From NCBI GenBank assembly GCA_022494885.1, contig JAGVSM010003417.1, positions 62,001 to 126,000 on the forward strand: a DNA stretch of 64,000 nt. The letters are read 5' to 3'. The DNA comes from Micrasema longulum. Lineage: Eukaryota > Arthropoda > Insecta > Trichoptera > Brachycentridae. Below are positions 12,401 through 25,400 of the stretch, piece by piece. A model generated the notes under the pieces. It searched no databases. It saw only the letters and a list, made by a program, of their open reading frames with translations, and had not been told where the DNA came from. The translations under genes were made by a program, and so were the position numbers. Each line of letters starts with the position of its first letter. Position 1 is the stretch's first letter.

Positions 12401-12609
12401 AATTTAAAATGCTAAATCCCAATAGAAAAATGTAACTGATTCAAGTTTCATTTTTGCAACAAAACGAAATTTCTGGTTTTCGATTTGTGGCTCTTTTGAA
12501 TTTAGGTAGCGATATGTACATTGGCCAATAGTGTGGCCAGTTCAGCTATTTCGCTGTCAATGCGCGCGCTAGCATAGTGGCCAACATATTGGCCAACTTG
12601 TTGAGCCAC

Positions 12610-13130
12610 GTATAGCACAATATTTTAAATAATCCCACTTTGCCTGTTTATCTGAGAGAGTTCTTCCAACCTCTATCACAACACGGACTATCTCTTCGTT
12701 CTAGTAACGAGAGAACCCTTTTTATACCCTTTCATCGCTCTAATTTTCTTGTCTTCTCTTTCACAGTAGTAGTTGCTCGATTGAGGAATAATCTACTCAC
12801 TAATGTTACCTTCTTTATTTACATTTAAGTCATGATTGAAATGTCACTATCTATGTTTAAGTTTTTCCTTTATCCTTCTTCTTTCCTTCCCATCCCCCCT
12901 CCTCTATTCATAGTGTAGTGTTATTTTTTTATATATTTTTGTTTTGTTGATCTTGGTTTTTAATTTTGTATAAAATCATAAGATTCAATATGTCCATGAA
13001 CTTGTAATTTTTTCAAACTGAACGGTTTGGGTAGGTAGGAAGAAATTGCCTTAAGGCAATATGCCCACCCTTATATGTATATAAATTGTATCTTTGTATA
13101 TAATAATAAAATAGGGACGAGTTTGAGTTT
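12610..13130 (+). pseudogene. LINE-B C-terminal fragment and 3' end, copy 1
   Basis: Reads PVYLREFFQPLSQHGLSLRS, then SNERTLFIPFHRSNF and later ARLRNNL. The 3' UTR contains the inverted repeat gaaattgccttaaggcaat and ends near a TA-rich stretch and aataataaaa. Related copies are at 40610-41160 (-) and 29880-30353 (-). Confidence 0.7.
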
Positions 13131-13319
13131 GGGTATCGTCTATTGTCTTGTTAACCTTAATAATAAGTTAAGGAATGGTATCTTTGTTTTGTTTTTTATA
13201 TTTTCCTTTTTGTTCTGTTACATGTTCACTTAATTGCCATACTTACTAGTTCTTTGCTCAATGTATTATTATTGCGTTTTTTAAAATTATTTTTATTATT
13301 AACTTTTTAAAATCATTCT

Positions 13320-13830
13320 TATGTTGTTGAAATTTCATTTGTCGATGCGTTTTGAAGCTGCAAGACTTTTTGTGATGTTAGCTATCATATTATGTAAATG
13401 TCATCAACTATCAAATATCTCAATTTAGTAAATGGGGTCTAGAATTTCAACCGTCCATGCGCTCTGTAGCTGCAAGACTTGCTGTTTTCTAAATTCTAAT
13501 TTTATGAATTTGCTTTTTATTTTGTTTTTAAAATATCACTTAAACTCTAAACTTCATTTTCAAATACAAAAATAAAAAAATAAAAACGTAAATAGGGGCT
13601 AGATTTCTTATTATCCATGCGCTCTGTAGCTGCAAGACGTTCTGTTATCTAGCTGATTTATATCAAAATTGAAATATATCATAATCGGAGACGAGGAATT
13701 AGAATCCCAACCGTCCATGCGCTCTGTAGCTGCAAGACGTGTTGGGATATTTATTTATTGTACAGTGCCCTTGAGGAGATTTTAACAAAAATGGCGCTAT
13801 ATAAATTATCCAAACATTATTATTATTATT
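13320..13830 (+). repeat. CR1/L2-tailed element, copy 2
   Basis: Modules near 13345, 13452, 13612 and 13712 match those at 5940-6415. The last runs into gcgcccttgaggagatttta and atggcgctatataaattatcc, then an (ATT)n tail. Confidence 0.7.
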
Positions 13831-13847
13831 ATTATTTAACTCCTCTG

Positions 13848-14030
13848 TACGTTTGATATCACTGAACTTCTTCTAATCGGCTTAACCGATTTACGTGCGG
13901 TTTTCAGCGAAATGTAGATCTTTGCGCTGTGCGAGTTCGTAGATATTAAAATTTTCAATCGATTCTGTGGAAAAAGTTAGAAGCATAAATCTTTTTTTCA
14001 TCGATCTATCAGGGTTGCATTCGAGGAGAA
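13848..14030. repeat. Dispersed repeat, inverted partner at 19400-19590
   Basis: Shares ccgatttacgtgcggttttc, atgtagatctttgcgc and 'agttagaagcataaatcttt' with the complement of 19400-19590. Identity of the element is unknown. Confidence 0.6.
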
Positions 14031-14810
14031 TGTTTGTTTTTGAATGTTTTCAAGCAGCATTTGTTTTTTGTGGATCTCAATCAGATTCTTTAATTAAATT
14101 CCTCATAATTTCTACAAATTTATTTATTTTTACTGGGTTTTTAGTAATACTAAAATAATATTAAAGTTAATACATTTTAAAATCATATTCCTACAAAGGT
14201 ACATCCCCCTGTTGGTGAGAAGACCGGAGTTTGACGTTTGCAAAAAGAATGCCATATTTGAAAAAATATTCTTTTATTGTTTTGACATTCAACATGAACA
14301 AGTACCTAGGGACCTACTTAAATTCAATATTTAAATGTTTTTAGTTTTGGAATTTAATCACAAACAAGTACCTAGGTACCTACTTATCAATGAAAAGTCT
14401 TTTTCCAAGCAAAAAGCAGGCAAGCCAACGTTCGGACATGACAACGTCTGTCGGGTCCGCTAGTATGTATAAAAAGTGTTGAATTAGTAAATTGGATACT
14501 CACTAAACTATAGTCCTTAAAATATAGCCTGATTAGAATGACATTTGTCAGACAAAGTGACGACATAACTTTGTAGTAACGTCTAAGGAGTTATTTATAT
14601 TGACACACGAAAAATCATTCGTATCTGGCGTGTTTTTTTTTTAATACAATGCTTAAAATCAGCTTTAAAGCTAAAAAACCAAAAAAAACCTTATTATTAA
14701 CGACGTTCTTACAAGGTTACATCATTTTGCAAAAACGTTAGAGATGGACAAATTGATCGAATAAAAAAATTATTCATTTGATGTTGTTCATGAAAAAAGT
14801 ATAAATGTCT

Positions 14811-15166
14811 GCAGACAAAAGAATAGATTTCACCCCCTCGGGAGTCATTAAGATTAACAAATTACAACAGGGATGGAGAATACCTTAAAAAGGGAATATG
14901 GAAGTCTAAGCATTTACATTTACTCTTCTAAGAAGAAGTTTAAAAGTTGGAAAATTGTTTTCAGGCGTTGCCTAGTGTGTGAAATAGTTCAATCAGATGA
15001 ATCTATTCACAACAACAATCGATGTTCAAACATTGGCAGAATGGTAAATGTTACGCAGTGTGTAAAGTGGCAACTTAAACCAGCATATGACTGGTCATAA
15101 GCCCTGTAAATGCCTAGAATTCCATATTCCCTTTTTATTATATTTTAATCCCTGTTGTAATTTGTT
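14811..15166. repeat. Rep-A insertion with 14-bp target-site duplication
   Basis: The insertion lies between two copies of aagtataaatgtct (14797-14810 and 15167-15180). It starts gcagacaaaag and ends ctgttgtaatttgtt, and it contains a + half and a - half of Rep-A. Confidence 0.8.
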
Positions 15167-15331
15167 AAGTATAAATGTCTTATTTTTTATGAATAATTGT
15201 GTTAAACACACTATAATAGGCTTGTTTTTGCGTTTTTTTTATCAATTTTCGGAAACAGAGTTTCATGATTGCATGAAAAATCTGATAAAATCGATTTGAT
15301 CAGTGATCAGTAATTTCCCATCAGTAATGAC

Positions 15332-15737
15332 AAGGCGCGATGCAGAAGCTTGGGTGAAGATCTATGCGACATCCCATCGGTGATAGTTAATAAAGAGCTC
15401 ACACGACAGTATCATACATGGTCAATATAGTGCAGGCAATTGGTCAAATAAACCAAAGTAGGGAACAAAATGCCGAACACTCCTCTAGTGGAACGGCAGG
15501 CCTGTTGACTGCTGCCAACAGGCCGGCTTCTGCTGAAGAGTTTTGAGTGGTTTCCTCTCCACATGAGCAAATGCTGAGAAGTTCCCGATTGGCCCACATT
15601 AGTATATCCCTCCTGATCCCAACAGTTTAGATAAATTTAAAGAAATTTAATTGCAGAAAAATACACTTTTAAAATATAAACCTTGGATATTATAAGCAAG
15701 GTAAATAATAAAGCAACTACTATATAAAAAAAATTAC
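15332..15737. mobile_element. Short A-tailed insertion with 7-bp target-site duplication
   Basis: Flanked by taatgac (15325-15331 and 15738-15744). The right 205 bp match the insertion at 53068-53285, which begins further in. This fits 5' truncation of a retroelement whose 3' end is the A-rich right side. The 61-residue reverse frame (15412-15597) is not recognised. Confidence 0.65.
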
Positions 15738-15869
15738 TAATGACATTTGTTTGACAGCTGTCATTCTAATCAAGCTATATTTTAAGGACTATAATTAATT
15801 TTAACGATACAGCTAGGCCACCCTCCGCCCTTGAACACGTACTCCGGTATCATTGTCAGTCAATATGTA

Positions 15870-16743
15870 TATAATATTAGTCTTTGCCCGCTCTATTATC
15901 AGTAACGTCCCACTCCACACGCGCGTGCTACTCGTTCCGTGTAACAATAATCGTAATAAAACAACACGGCGAAGATACTCCTATTCTAACACGCAGATCC
16001 GCTGACCTAAACTCGGGCTTCCTTCGCGCGGGCCGATCGCTAGTTCTCCGCCATGCGTCGCCGCGCCGCCCCTCCCTCCTCGGCCCGGCGCTCGTGAGGA
16101 TCCGGACTATGGGGCCCCAGGAGGCGGAGCCCGGAGACAGCGAGCCGGAGCCCAGGCGGTGCAGCCTCTAGGCCGGACGGGGAGAATGACACTCGCGACG
16201 ATAGTGAAGTGTTCCAAGGTACAAAGCGATCACTAGCCGCGGGAATGTGCCGATGTATCAAACAATAATATCGATCGTTTCGCAACGAGTGCTACCCGCG
16301 AGACCATCGCGGACTTTGAACGCTGCGCCGCACACAGAAACGGAAACATATCCAATTGTTTGATCCGATTTTTGGTATACTAACAAAAATTACGCGAGAA
16401 AAAAATTTTATAATCGGATTATCAAACTCATGTGTTTACTTAACTTTGACTCCGCCGCCGTTATCTTCAAGATTTTAAGTTAATTTAATATTTTCAATCT
16501 TCGAATACGATGAAGTAGTAATTTTTACAATCATTTTTTGGTAAACTATCAAAAGCTCAGGCACTGAACTGATCGGATTCTGTAATTCTTCCGCGTTTTG
16601 TTTGCTCTGACGCTGTCCACCTCGCGGATCGAGGATAGTTTCATACTTCAGTCTCCGAATCGGAGAAGACGCGCGGACCAGTCGGAGTCGAATGTTGCAT
16701 CACGCAGCTATCTTACGGAGTCCAGGTAGTGAGTGCGTGCAGA
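15870..16743 (+). promoter_or_regulatory. GC-rich promoter/5'-UTR region of the ligand gene
   Basis: The base composition changes abruptly here from AT-rich repeat to a CpG-rich island that runs through exon 1. No long reading frame with family similarity is seen; the 16040-16285 reading frames on both strands look like composition artefacts. An arthropod-type initiator TCAGT is at 16648-16652, and GGACC at 16675-16679 resembles a downstream promoter element but is about two bases off the canonical spacing. If this initiator is used, the 5' UTR is about 94 nt. The stretch at 16015-16190 could instead be an upstream non-coding exon. Confidence 0.4.
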
Positions 16744-17161
16744 ATGGGAAGAGTGCTGGTGTTACTCGCGGTGCTGCTGGCGGCGCGAGCCTCCGTGGGC
16801 ATAGCGGACAGGACGCGCGGCGGGCTGGTGGAGGCGTGGAGCCACTTCCTCCAGGACACGGAGAAAGCTCTGGATAACATGCTGCACCAGAACGCGGCGG
16901 AGGAAAAGGGCGGGCAGGGCTGCGCTGGGTGCGGGGAGCAGGCCCGGCTGCAGGCCCTGCGCGTGCAGTCGGTTCAGAACCAGATCTTGCGCAAGCTGCG
17001 GCTGCGGGCGCGCCCATCCGTCGGGGGCGGAGCCGCGCTGCCGGGCCCCGTGGCCGCGGGGCACACGCTGCTGGGGCCAGAGAAGCCGCGCCACCCAGAG
17101 GACCTGCACTCGGATGACTTCTACGGCAAAACGGAGCAGAAGATCATCTTCCCCGATGATG
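16744..17161 (+). CDS. Ligand exon 1 (signal peptide and start of prodomain)
   Basis: The start is the ATG at 16744, with A at -3 and G at +4. It opens MGRVLVLLAVLLAARASVG, a short positive end, a hydrophobic core and small residues before the likely cleavage site. An in-frame GTG 15 nt upstream is not a plausible eukaryotic start. The exon ends after the first base of a codon (GAT GAT G) at donor GTGAGT. It is strikingly GC-rich compared with the rest of the window, which fits a promoter-proximal CpG-rich island. Confidence 0.93.
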
Positions 17162-20100
17162 GTGAGTAGCGACATTCTTCTATACCACGATGGCAAACAA
17201 TGATCCCTTAATGAGAGCCGTCTCGCTGCTCATTAGTCCGTCTGTATGCAATCATAACTGATAATACGCTGACTGTTTACATTGGACAAGAGTGATTCAC
17301 TCGTGGATACAACTTATTTACAATTGAGAGTAGATCGGTCGACATTCAGCAAAAATTTGGTGGCCTTTTATAAAGAGTTGCAAAATAAGGACGAGATATC
17401 TTTAATGAAATCGACCTACGAAATTATTGCTAGGCGTAAAACATAAATTTGCTTATCTTATATATTACAACAGAGAAGAACAACATTTAAGAGAAGGTAA
17501 TAGAGAAGTCGAGGCATCTACAGGGCTTATGATCTGTCATTGGCTGTTTTAAAAAAAAAAAAAAAATATATATATATTTATTAAATTTTACGATTTTTTA
17601 TTTTTTTTGTACTCCCAGGAATTACAACAAACTCATTTTAGGACAGAATAATATTTACATAAACGTATGGTAATAATAATAATATAGTGACACGTAATAT
17701 ATTTTTTTTTAAATTCGAAAATTTATTTATATACCCTTACGGATTATTACATTTTTTTTCCAAAAAATAAAACAAACATTTTTCATTCATACTCTGTTGT
17801 TCAAAATAATATTTTTTATATCTTTTGAAAAGTTTGTCTGAGTCTTTTGTTTAGTTTTGTCTGGTAGTTTATTGTATAATTTCAGTCCCTGGTTCATAAG
17901 TCTTGATTGTCCTTGTCTTGTTTGAGAAAGTTGTATATGGTATTTGTCTGATATTCTCGTATTATCCCCATGTTGACTACAATTTTTTACAAGTTTTAGT
18001 TCTTCGTCTACAATTACATTGGTGGCTAATTTATGGATAAATTTTAATGATTCTAATTGAAAGAGTTCAGTTATATTTAATTGCTTAGTTTGTTTAAAAA
18101 GTTCTCTAGTTGCAGTCAGATAGGGAAGGTCATACACAAACTTTAATATTTTATTTTGTTGTCTTTGTAGTCTGTTTATGTCATTTTAATATCCTGCTCC
18201 CCATAGTAGTTGCGTATAACATATTTTAGTTTTTACATAGGCTTCATACATTAGATTTTTTTCCGTTTTTGTATTTATAATATTTATTTATTGTGTATGC
18301 AGACAATTGGTAGAATTCCATGTTTAATTTGGTAATGTATCCAAAATAAAACAAGTTTATTGGATTATAATTCTACTTTATTTTTTATAAAATATACAAA
18401 GGGTAATGGGTATGGTTATTTATTATAGGAGCAAAAATTCATTAACATTTTCTTGTATACCCACGAACAGGCCATGCCTTTGTGGGATTTTTGTTTACTA
18501 TTTTTACTATTAATATGTATTTCATTGCTATGTTATTATGATTTATTTTTTTAATATTCTGTTTTATCATTTGTGTTTATTGTAAAAAATATAATAAATA
18601 GAAAATAATAAATATTAACAGCTCCCATGGAGTTGAATCCAGTCCTTGACTACAAAGACTTGGATAAACTCAAAATATTGTTGATAAATCCACCTGGTCC
18701 ATGAAGAAGTATAGAAATGGAAAAATAAAATTTTCAGGCGTTGTCTAGTCTGTAGGTGAAATTACACGAATCTTACCAGCATAAATAAAGGTTTCGGCTC
18801 TTTAACTTCGCAAACATCAACAGATGAAAGAATTGAAGGGATAAAGATGTTTAAATATGGGCAGAATAGTGAAAGTTACACAGTGTGTAAAGTGGACACG
18901 TAAATCAGCCAATGATGGGTCATTAGCCCTGTAGATGCCTAGACTTCCATATTACCTTCTCTAAAATGTTCTTTATCTCTGTTGTAATATGTAAATATAC
19001 AATTTATACAAAAATTAAAATAGAAGAATATGTACGTAAAATAATAATCAATATAAAGCCTTGTTATATATTAACCATTTAGTATTTTTTTTCTTCATAT
19101 TATATTATATTTATTGTCTCTTATTTGAATGAAGAAAGGAAGGAAGCCTGAGCTGGGGTTAATCTGTAAGGATTTTAAATTTATTTTTTTTATTTATATT
19201 TACATTTTAAATTTTAAAAATGGCACAAAAAGCACTCTGACAAATTTTGCTTCTACTAGGAGTAGGCTCAGTATATGAAGGGTCGGCAAGCCAGAAATAT
19301 TAGTAAGCCTAATGTTGCAATCGGTTCCTATATGGGCAAATGCCTGTTTTAAGAAACCGATTTGTTGTGGCAAATGTGGTTATCGAATATGTTTCCCATA
19401 AATAATGGAACCCGGTAGGTCGATGAAAAAAAGATTTATGCTTCTAACTTTCTTTACATATTTGATTAAATTTTTTAATATTTTTCAAACATGCGCAGCG
19501 CAAAGATCTACATTTTGCTGAAAACCGCACGTAAATCGGTTTAGCCGTTTAGGAGAAGTTCAGTGACATCACACGTACAGAAGAATTATATACATAAAGA
19601 TAAGCAAGGTAAATAATATGGCAACTCTCATACAACAAAATAAATCTGAGCCGCTTTTAGCACCTTGACCCTACCTTTAATTAATTAACTGTTTATATAC
19701 CAATCCATAAGGGTTTATTTAATAATCTGTCTTCTTCTTGGCTGCATGTCCCATTTACTTGGGGTCAGCCCTAGTCTTCAGTTTACACGCCGGACTAAGA
19801 GACTTGTTAAACTTCTGTTTTACGTCTGGTTGCCACCTGACGCCAATACCCCTCTTGCTAACTGGGGCTTAGGATGAAACCATTGACTATAGCTCTTCCG
19901 CTGTCATCTTCAACACAACGTCCTACCCGACGCTGCTATCTTTCAACAGCAGAGAAAGAAGATTTGTGCCTATTGTGACAATAACCTGTCGATTAGTTTA
20001 AGTTCTTGGTGTTTGACCATCATACTGCACAAATGGTTTCGACATGGGGAGTTTAGAGATTTGGACTTACCCCTGTCTCAAGCTATGCTTGTGGAGATAA

Positions 20101-22388
20101 CCATCAATCGGCCGAACACATCCTGTGGCACTGTGTGCTATTAGATGACGCCAGAGATGAGATGCTGAATGGTCTGACATAGGTCACGCGACCAGCGTGG
20201 AATGTGGATCAGATGGCCAATAGTACGAATTTTGCACTCTTACGTCAGTTTGTCCGGACTTGGGTATCACGTTGGGAGCTCCTCAGATGCGCGGACGCCT
20301 AGGTGGGTAAAATATGGTGGGACAGGCAACTGTTCCTGTGGGATGCTCATTCAGTTAGGACTGTGCTTCCTTCCGAGCGGAACGCACACGTTCTTTTGCT
20401 TTGTCCTCCCCTTACGGAGGTGGTATTCGGATCCTCTACCTCTGACCACCCAGGGAGTCCTTCTTTATCCAAAGTCGTTCTCTTATTGTAAATATCCGTG
20501 TTTTTACTTATATTTTTGTGTAAGTTATGTTTGTTATGTTACTATAGTTTTGAGAATTTGTTTTTGTATATTTGGATACGTTTATTTTTGTAAATTGTTT
20601 GTGTACATATTTTTTTAATAAAAAAACAGAGGCACTGAGGGGATCCTGAGGGGTGGGGACGACGTGTTGGCCTCTGTCCATACGTCCTCCCCCCTCCTTA
20701 ATCTGCATAGAGCTTGTATTCCTTAGGAATATTTATAATAACTTTCCTCTATGCGCAGCTGACAGAGAGTCTCCCAGTACCCTATAACAGCTGCGGGTGG
20801 ATGGTGGGCTTAAGGATCTTCCCTCAATGTCGATTAGTTTGAATAAAAGTACAAATTTATTGATTCGGAAGAATTAGTGGCGTCATACAAATAACTGCAA
20901 TAATCACCTTCTGAAAATAGTGTTGGTCACAAAAACGGCAGTTCTCAATTTGCAGAAAACACCCACAGCACTAGAATTTTTTTACGGTTTAGATGCTGAT
21001 GGGAAGATTAATGCCTCCAGAAATTTAGTTATTTTTTAGTATTAGTGTGGACATACGTATTTAAATTTTATAAATTCATTAATTTAAAAATACCTTACCC
21101 AATAATAAAATCTTTTAATACTGAATGTCACCTTATGCATTGAAAGTTTGAATGAGGTATTATTCAGTATTATAGTCCTTAAAATAAAGCTTGATTTGAA
21201 TGACAGTTGTCAGCAAAAGTGAGGACATAACTTTGTAGTAACGTCTAAGGAGTGATTTATATTGACACATGAAAAATCATTCGTATCTGGCATGTCAATT
21301 AATTTTTTAAATACATTGCTTGACATATAAATCAACATAATTATATAAAATCAGCTTTAAAACTAAAAAAAACTTAATTATTAACGACGTTCTTACAAGG
21401 TTACGTCATTTTGCAAAAAATGTTCGAGATGAGACAAATTGATCATCGTAAATCGATCGAATAAAAAAAAAATATATTTGTTATTTTTCATAAAAAAAAG
21501 TATTTAAAGTCTTATTTTTTAACAATATTTTGAGTTTGTGCTAATTTTTGTAGACAAGGACTGGATTAAACTCCCCGGGGAGCTGTTCATATTAACATAT
21601 TACAACAGAGATGAAGATCGAAAATATTGTTGATAAATCCACCTGGTCCACGAAGAAGTATAGAAATTGAAAAAAAAACTATTTCAGGCGTTGCCTAGTA
21701 TGTAGGTGAAATAATTCAATCAGACGAATCTCACCCGCATGCTTAAAGGTTTCAGCTCTTTAACTTTGCAAACATCAACAGATAAAATAGTTGAAGGAAT
21801 ATAGATGTTAAAATATGGGCAGAATGGTGAATGTTACACAGTGTGGAAAGTGGGTACTTAAACCAGTCAGTGACAAGTCATAAGCCCTGTTGATGCCTAG
21901 ACTTCCATATTACCTTCTCTAAAATGATCTTCATCTCTGTTGTGATGTCTTTTTACTTTGGAAAATAATTGTCTTAAGCACACTATAATAGGCTTTTTTT
22001 AACGTTTTCATATCAATTTTCGGTCTTATGTTTGAAAAAAAACTGATAAAATCGATTTGATCAGTACATGATCAGTGATCAATAATTTCCCATCACTAGT
22101 GACATTAGTTTGACAGCTGTCATTTTAATCCAGCTATATTTCAAGGACTATGGATCTGGCTGTTTTCTGTAAGATGCAAGTTTTAGGTTGTGTGGTCAGC
22201 CAACTTAAAAAATCATCAAAACTGGTCAAATACATCATTAATTTTTTTTTGTATTATGAATAAAACGAATATATCCATATTTATTAATTGTCAAAGTAAA
22301 AAAACATTCCAACAGTTGTGGTTATTCGATTATTCAATCTTTTCACCAAAGTGCTATTATCTCAGTTTCACTTTTCTATGGCTGGCTG

Positions 22389-22445
<57 letters not shown>

Positions 22446-25400
22446 GGATAATTTATATAGCGCCGTTTTTGTGAAAAGCACCTTAAGGGCGCTGTACAAT
22501 AAATAAATATCCCACCACGTCTTGCAGCTACAGAGCGCATGGACGGTTGGGATTCTTGTTCCTCGTCTCCAATTATGATATACAGGAGCTATAGACAATA
22601 AGAAATCTAGCCCCTATTTACATTTTTAAAAAAATATTTGATAATAAAGTTAAGAGATTTAGTAATATTTAAAAAAATATATATATAAAAAACAAATTTA
22701 TAAAAATAAAAGTTAGATAACAACAAGTCTTGCAGCTACTGAGCGCATGGATGGTTGGAATTCTAGACCTCATTTACTAAATTTGTATATTTGATAGTTA
22801 ATAACATTTACATATTGAAGCTAATTTACTAATCGTCTGGCAGCTACAAAGTGCATGGACGAGTGTTATTCTGGCAACTTAAAATTATCAATAAATTTAC
22901 AAAAACAAACATTGAGCATAATAGTAAATTTGTAAAGTGTTCGTGCTAAAAAGTAAACAATAAAAAATTAAACAGATAAAGCATAACTTCTTGCATAACT
23001 ACGTTTAATTAGCGCTTTAATTTTTACTGCGCGTAAGAAAACATTTTTTTATGTCCAATTCCCCGTAGTACCGAACTTCCTCTTGACAAAAAATGTAATT
23101 AGATCATCATCAGGAGGTATGTCCGTATCGGCGTATCTCCATATCTCGCGTGTATAGTTCGCCAACCAGGAACTCTTGAAATTATCACTCACGAAACTAC
23201 GGGCTTGGGTCAGTAGGAGCGATAGCCGATGTCGAAAGTCATTTAATTTATTTCGAATTTGATAAAATACTCGTAGCGTAGCGGTTATCAATTTCGCTTA
23301 AACAATTTGATACAATTAATTATTATTGATATTCAGATACATTAAAAGGAAATACCCGTGCGAGCAGAAGTCTGGATGTCTAGACATTCACAAGGTTTGT
23401 GAAATGTCATTAGCATCGATAATTTCACCCACAATCTAGAGGGGAAGGCGAAACAAACTTGGGTTTAATGTTTCCAAGTGTTTGCTCGAGGAATGAAGGA
23501 ACCTTCTTCTCCCGAAAACTCTGCGATCTAGAGTTTACCGATAGCAGGAAATGCTACAAGGGGCAAAGAGTCATTTATTTAAATGACGAGAAAACCAAAC
23601 GAGACAAAAATTGGATTTCTTTTTTTGTATTTTTTTAGTCTGAAAGCTTTACTCAAATAGCAAAAAGCCCTTCACTCAAAAAGCGAATGACGAATCAGAA
23701 TCAATAATGTTGTCACAGAATGGTTTGAGGTCACCTCCGGAGTTCGTCAAGGTTGCGTCCTTGCACCGTTCCTTTTTATAATCCTCATGGACATCATCTT
23801 AAGGAAGTCAATTCCACTAGATCGAGGAATATTCATCTCCTCCTCCCGAAAACTCTGCAACCTAGAGTATGCCGATGATGCGGTTATAATTGACGATTCA
23901 GTCAGGGGGCTTCAGGCCACTGTTGATAGCTTAAATAGGTACTCCGCATGCACGGGTTTAAAAACCAATATTGCAAAAACTCATGTACTGTGTAACACTT
24001 CATGCCTTGATGCCCTAAATCCCCTGACTCTGTCAAACCGAGTCATCGAAAGGGTCGAGTTTCAAATACCTGGGAGTGCATGTTAAGGAAAATGGCAGCT
24101 TTCAAAAAGAACTGGAAGTGACGCTAGTAATAGCAGGCGCCATATTCAATAGTATGAAGGCTGTCTGGAGATCGGACATTTACCGTATACAACTAAATAA
24201 AATTAAAGCTAGGAGAAAAAAAAGTAATTACTTCCTCGAGACAAGATCCGGTCTTTCTTAGTGATTTTTTAAATCTTTAAAAAAAAAGTCCAGACATTAT
24301 CTCGAATTTACAATAAGACACAATCGGGACATTGGTGCATGCAAGCCATAGTTTGTGCTGTGTTGATCGAGGAACATCACATTATTACTTCGCAACCGGT
24401 GGATTAGAGCTTTAAATGCCACTTGTTCCAGTAACGATGGTACATCAATTAAGCTATTCAGCAAATTAAACATAAATATGGAGTCAATGTTATTTCTACG
24501 TTTTTGTAGACTTGAGATTTTTAACATTGACTCCATTTCTCCGTAAGTGTAGTCTCCCCTCTCGAGGCCAATCATCCATAATTTTAGATTACTTCTTTAG
24601 GAAGTGGAAAGTTTAGTTGGGATCTGAACTGACTGGGTCTGTTGATGATTCGTAAGTTTGAAGGCAATTGGTTCCTAGTCAACTAGCTATCTTAAGAATT
24701 TTTTTTTTAAATAAATAAAATTGTATTTAAATTTAATGAAATTTATAACAGGATTTGCTGGTTGGTAGTTCCTTGAAAAGCCACGTCCCCGGGCCGGGGG
24801 TAATTAAATGATTCTCTGAAAGCAAAATTCCTGGCAGTTAATTCTTATCGAATAGTGGACATTGCTTGGATTTTAATGGACGCAATCTATCTTCCATATA
24901 TAATATTAATAGTCTAAAAATAATCAATTGTGTCTGTCATGTACTGGCCCGTTTCACACGTATCGCGCCAATTCACTCGGTACGGTAAAATTAGAGTTAT
25001 TGTTTTCTTTTTTGTTTTTATTTCTTAAGTTTCTATTCGAGGGTGAAAATTTTGCTAAAAGAAATCAAGTGGAGATAAGTCGGCCTTATGGTGTACTGTT
25101 TCGTTTGCTTACCTGCCTATTGATAAATAAAATCATATTAATGAATCCACCCTAAGTTATTTCTCGGGGCCGTGCTATGTTGAACAATCGACTTAATTGG
25201 AGGATAGGAATTTGACCTTTGTCTACATAATATGAAATAGACTCATTTTCGTTTGATATTTTTTTTCGTTTAAAGCTCATTCGATATTGCACGGTCTTGC
25301 TGTGTGCTGTGTATGAGGGATAAAACAGTTTAAATTTCTCGTTAACAACTTCAATGGAATTCATTAAAAATTAAAATGTCTAAACATGTTGAAAAAAATC

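Larger units (their letters stand above)
14511..15791. mobile_element. MITE-A copy 1 with two nested insertions
   Basis: Terminal inverted repeats TAGTCCTTAAAATATAGC(C/T)TG... are flanked by TA on both sides, suggesting a Tc1/mariner-type target. Rep-A sits at 14811-15166 inside a 14-bp duplication, and another element sits at 15332-15737 inside a 7-bp duplication. Without them the element is about 510 bp, like copies 3 and 4. Confidence 0.85.

Noticed and set aside
16040..17196. Several 60-144-residue reverse-strand and alternative frames
   Set aside because: They are products of GC-rich composition around ligand exon 1; only the frame with the signal peptide and the in-phase splice join is supported.
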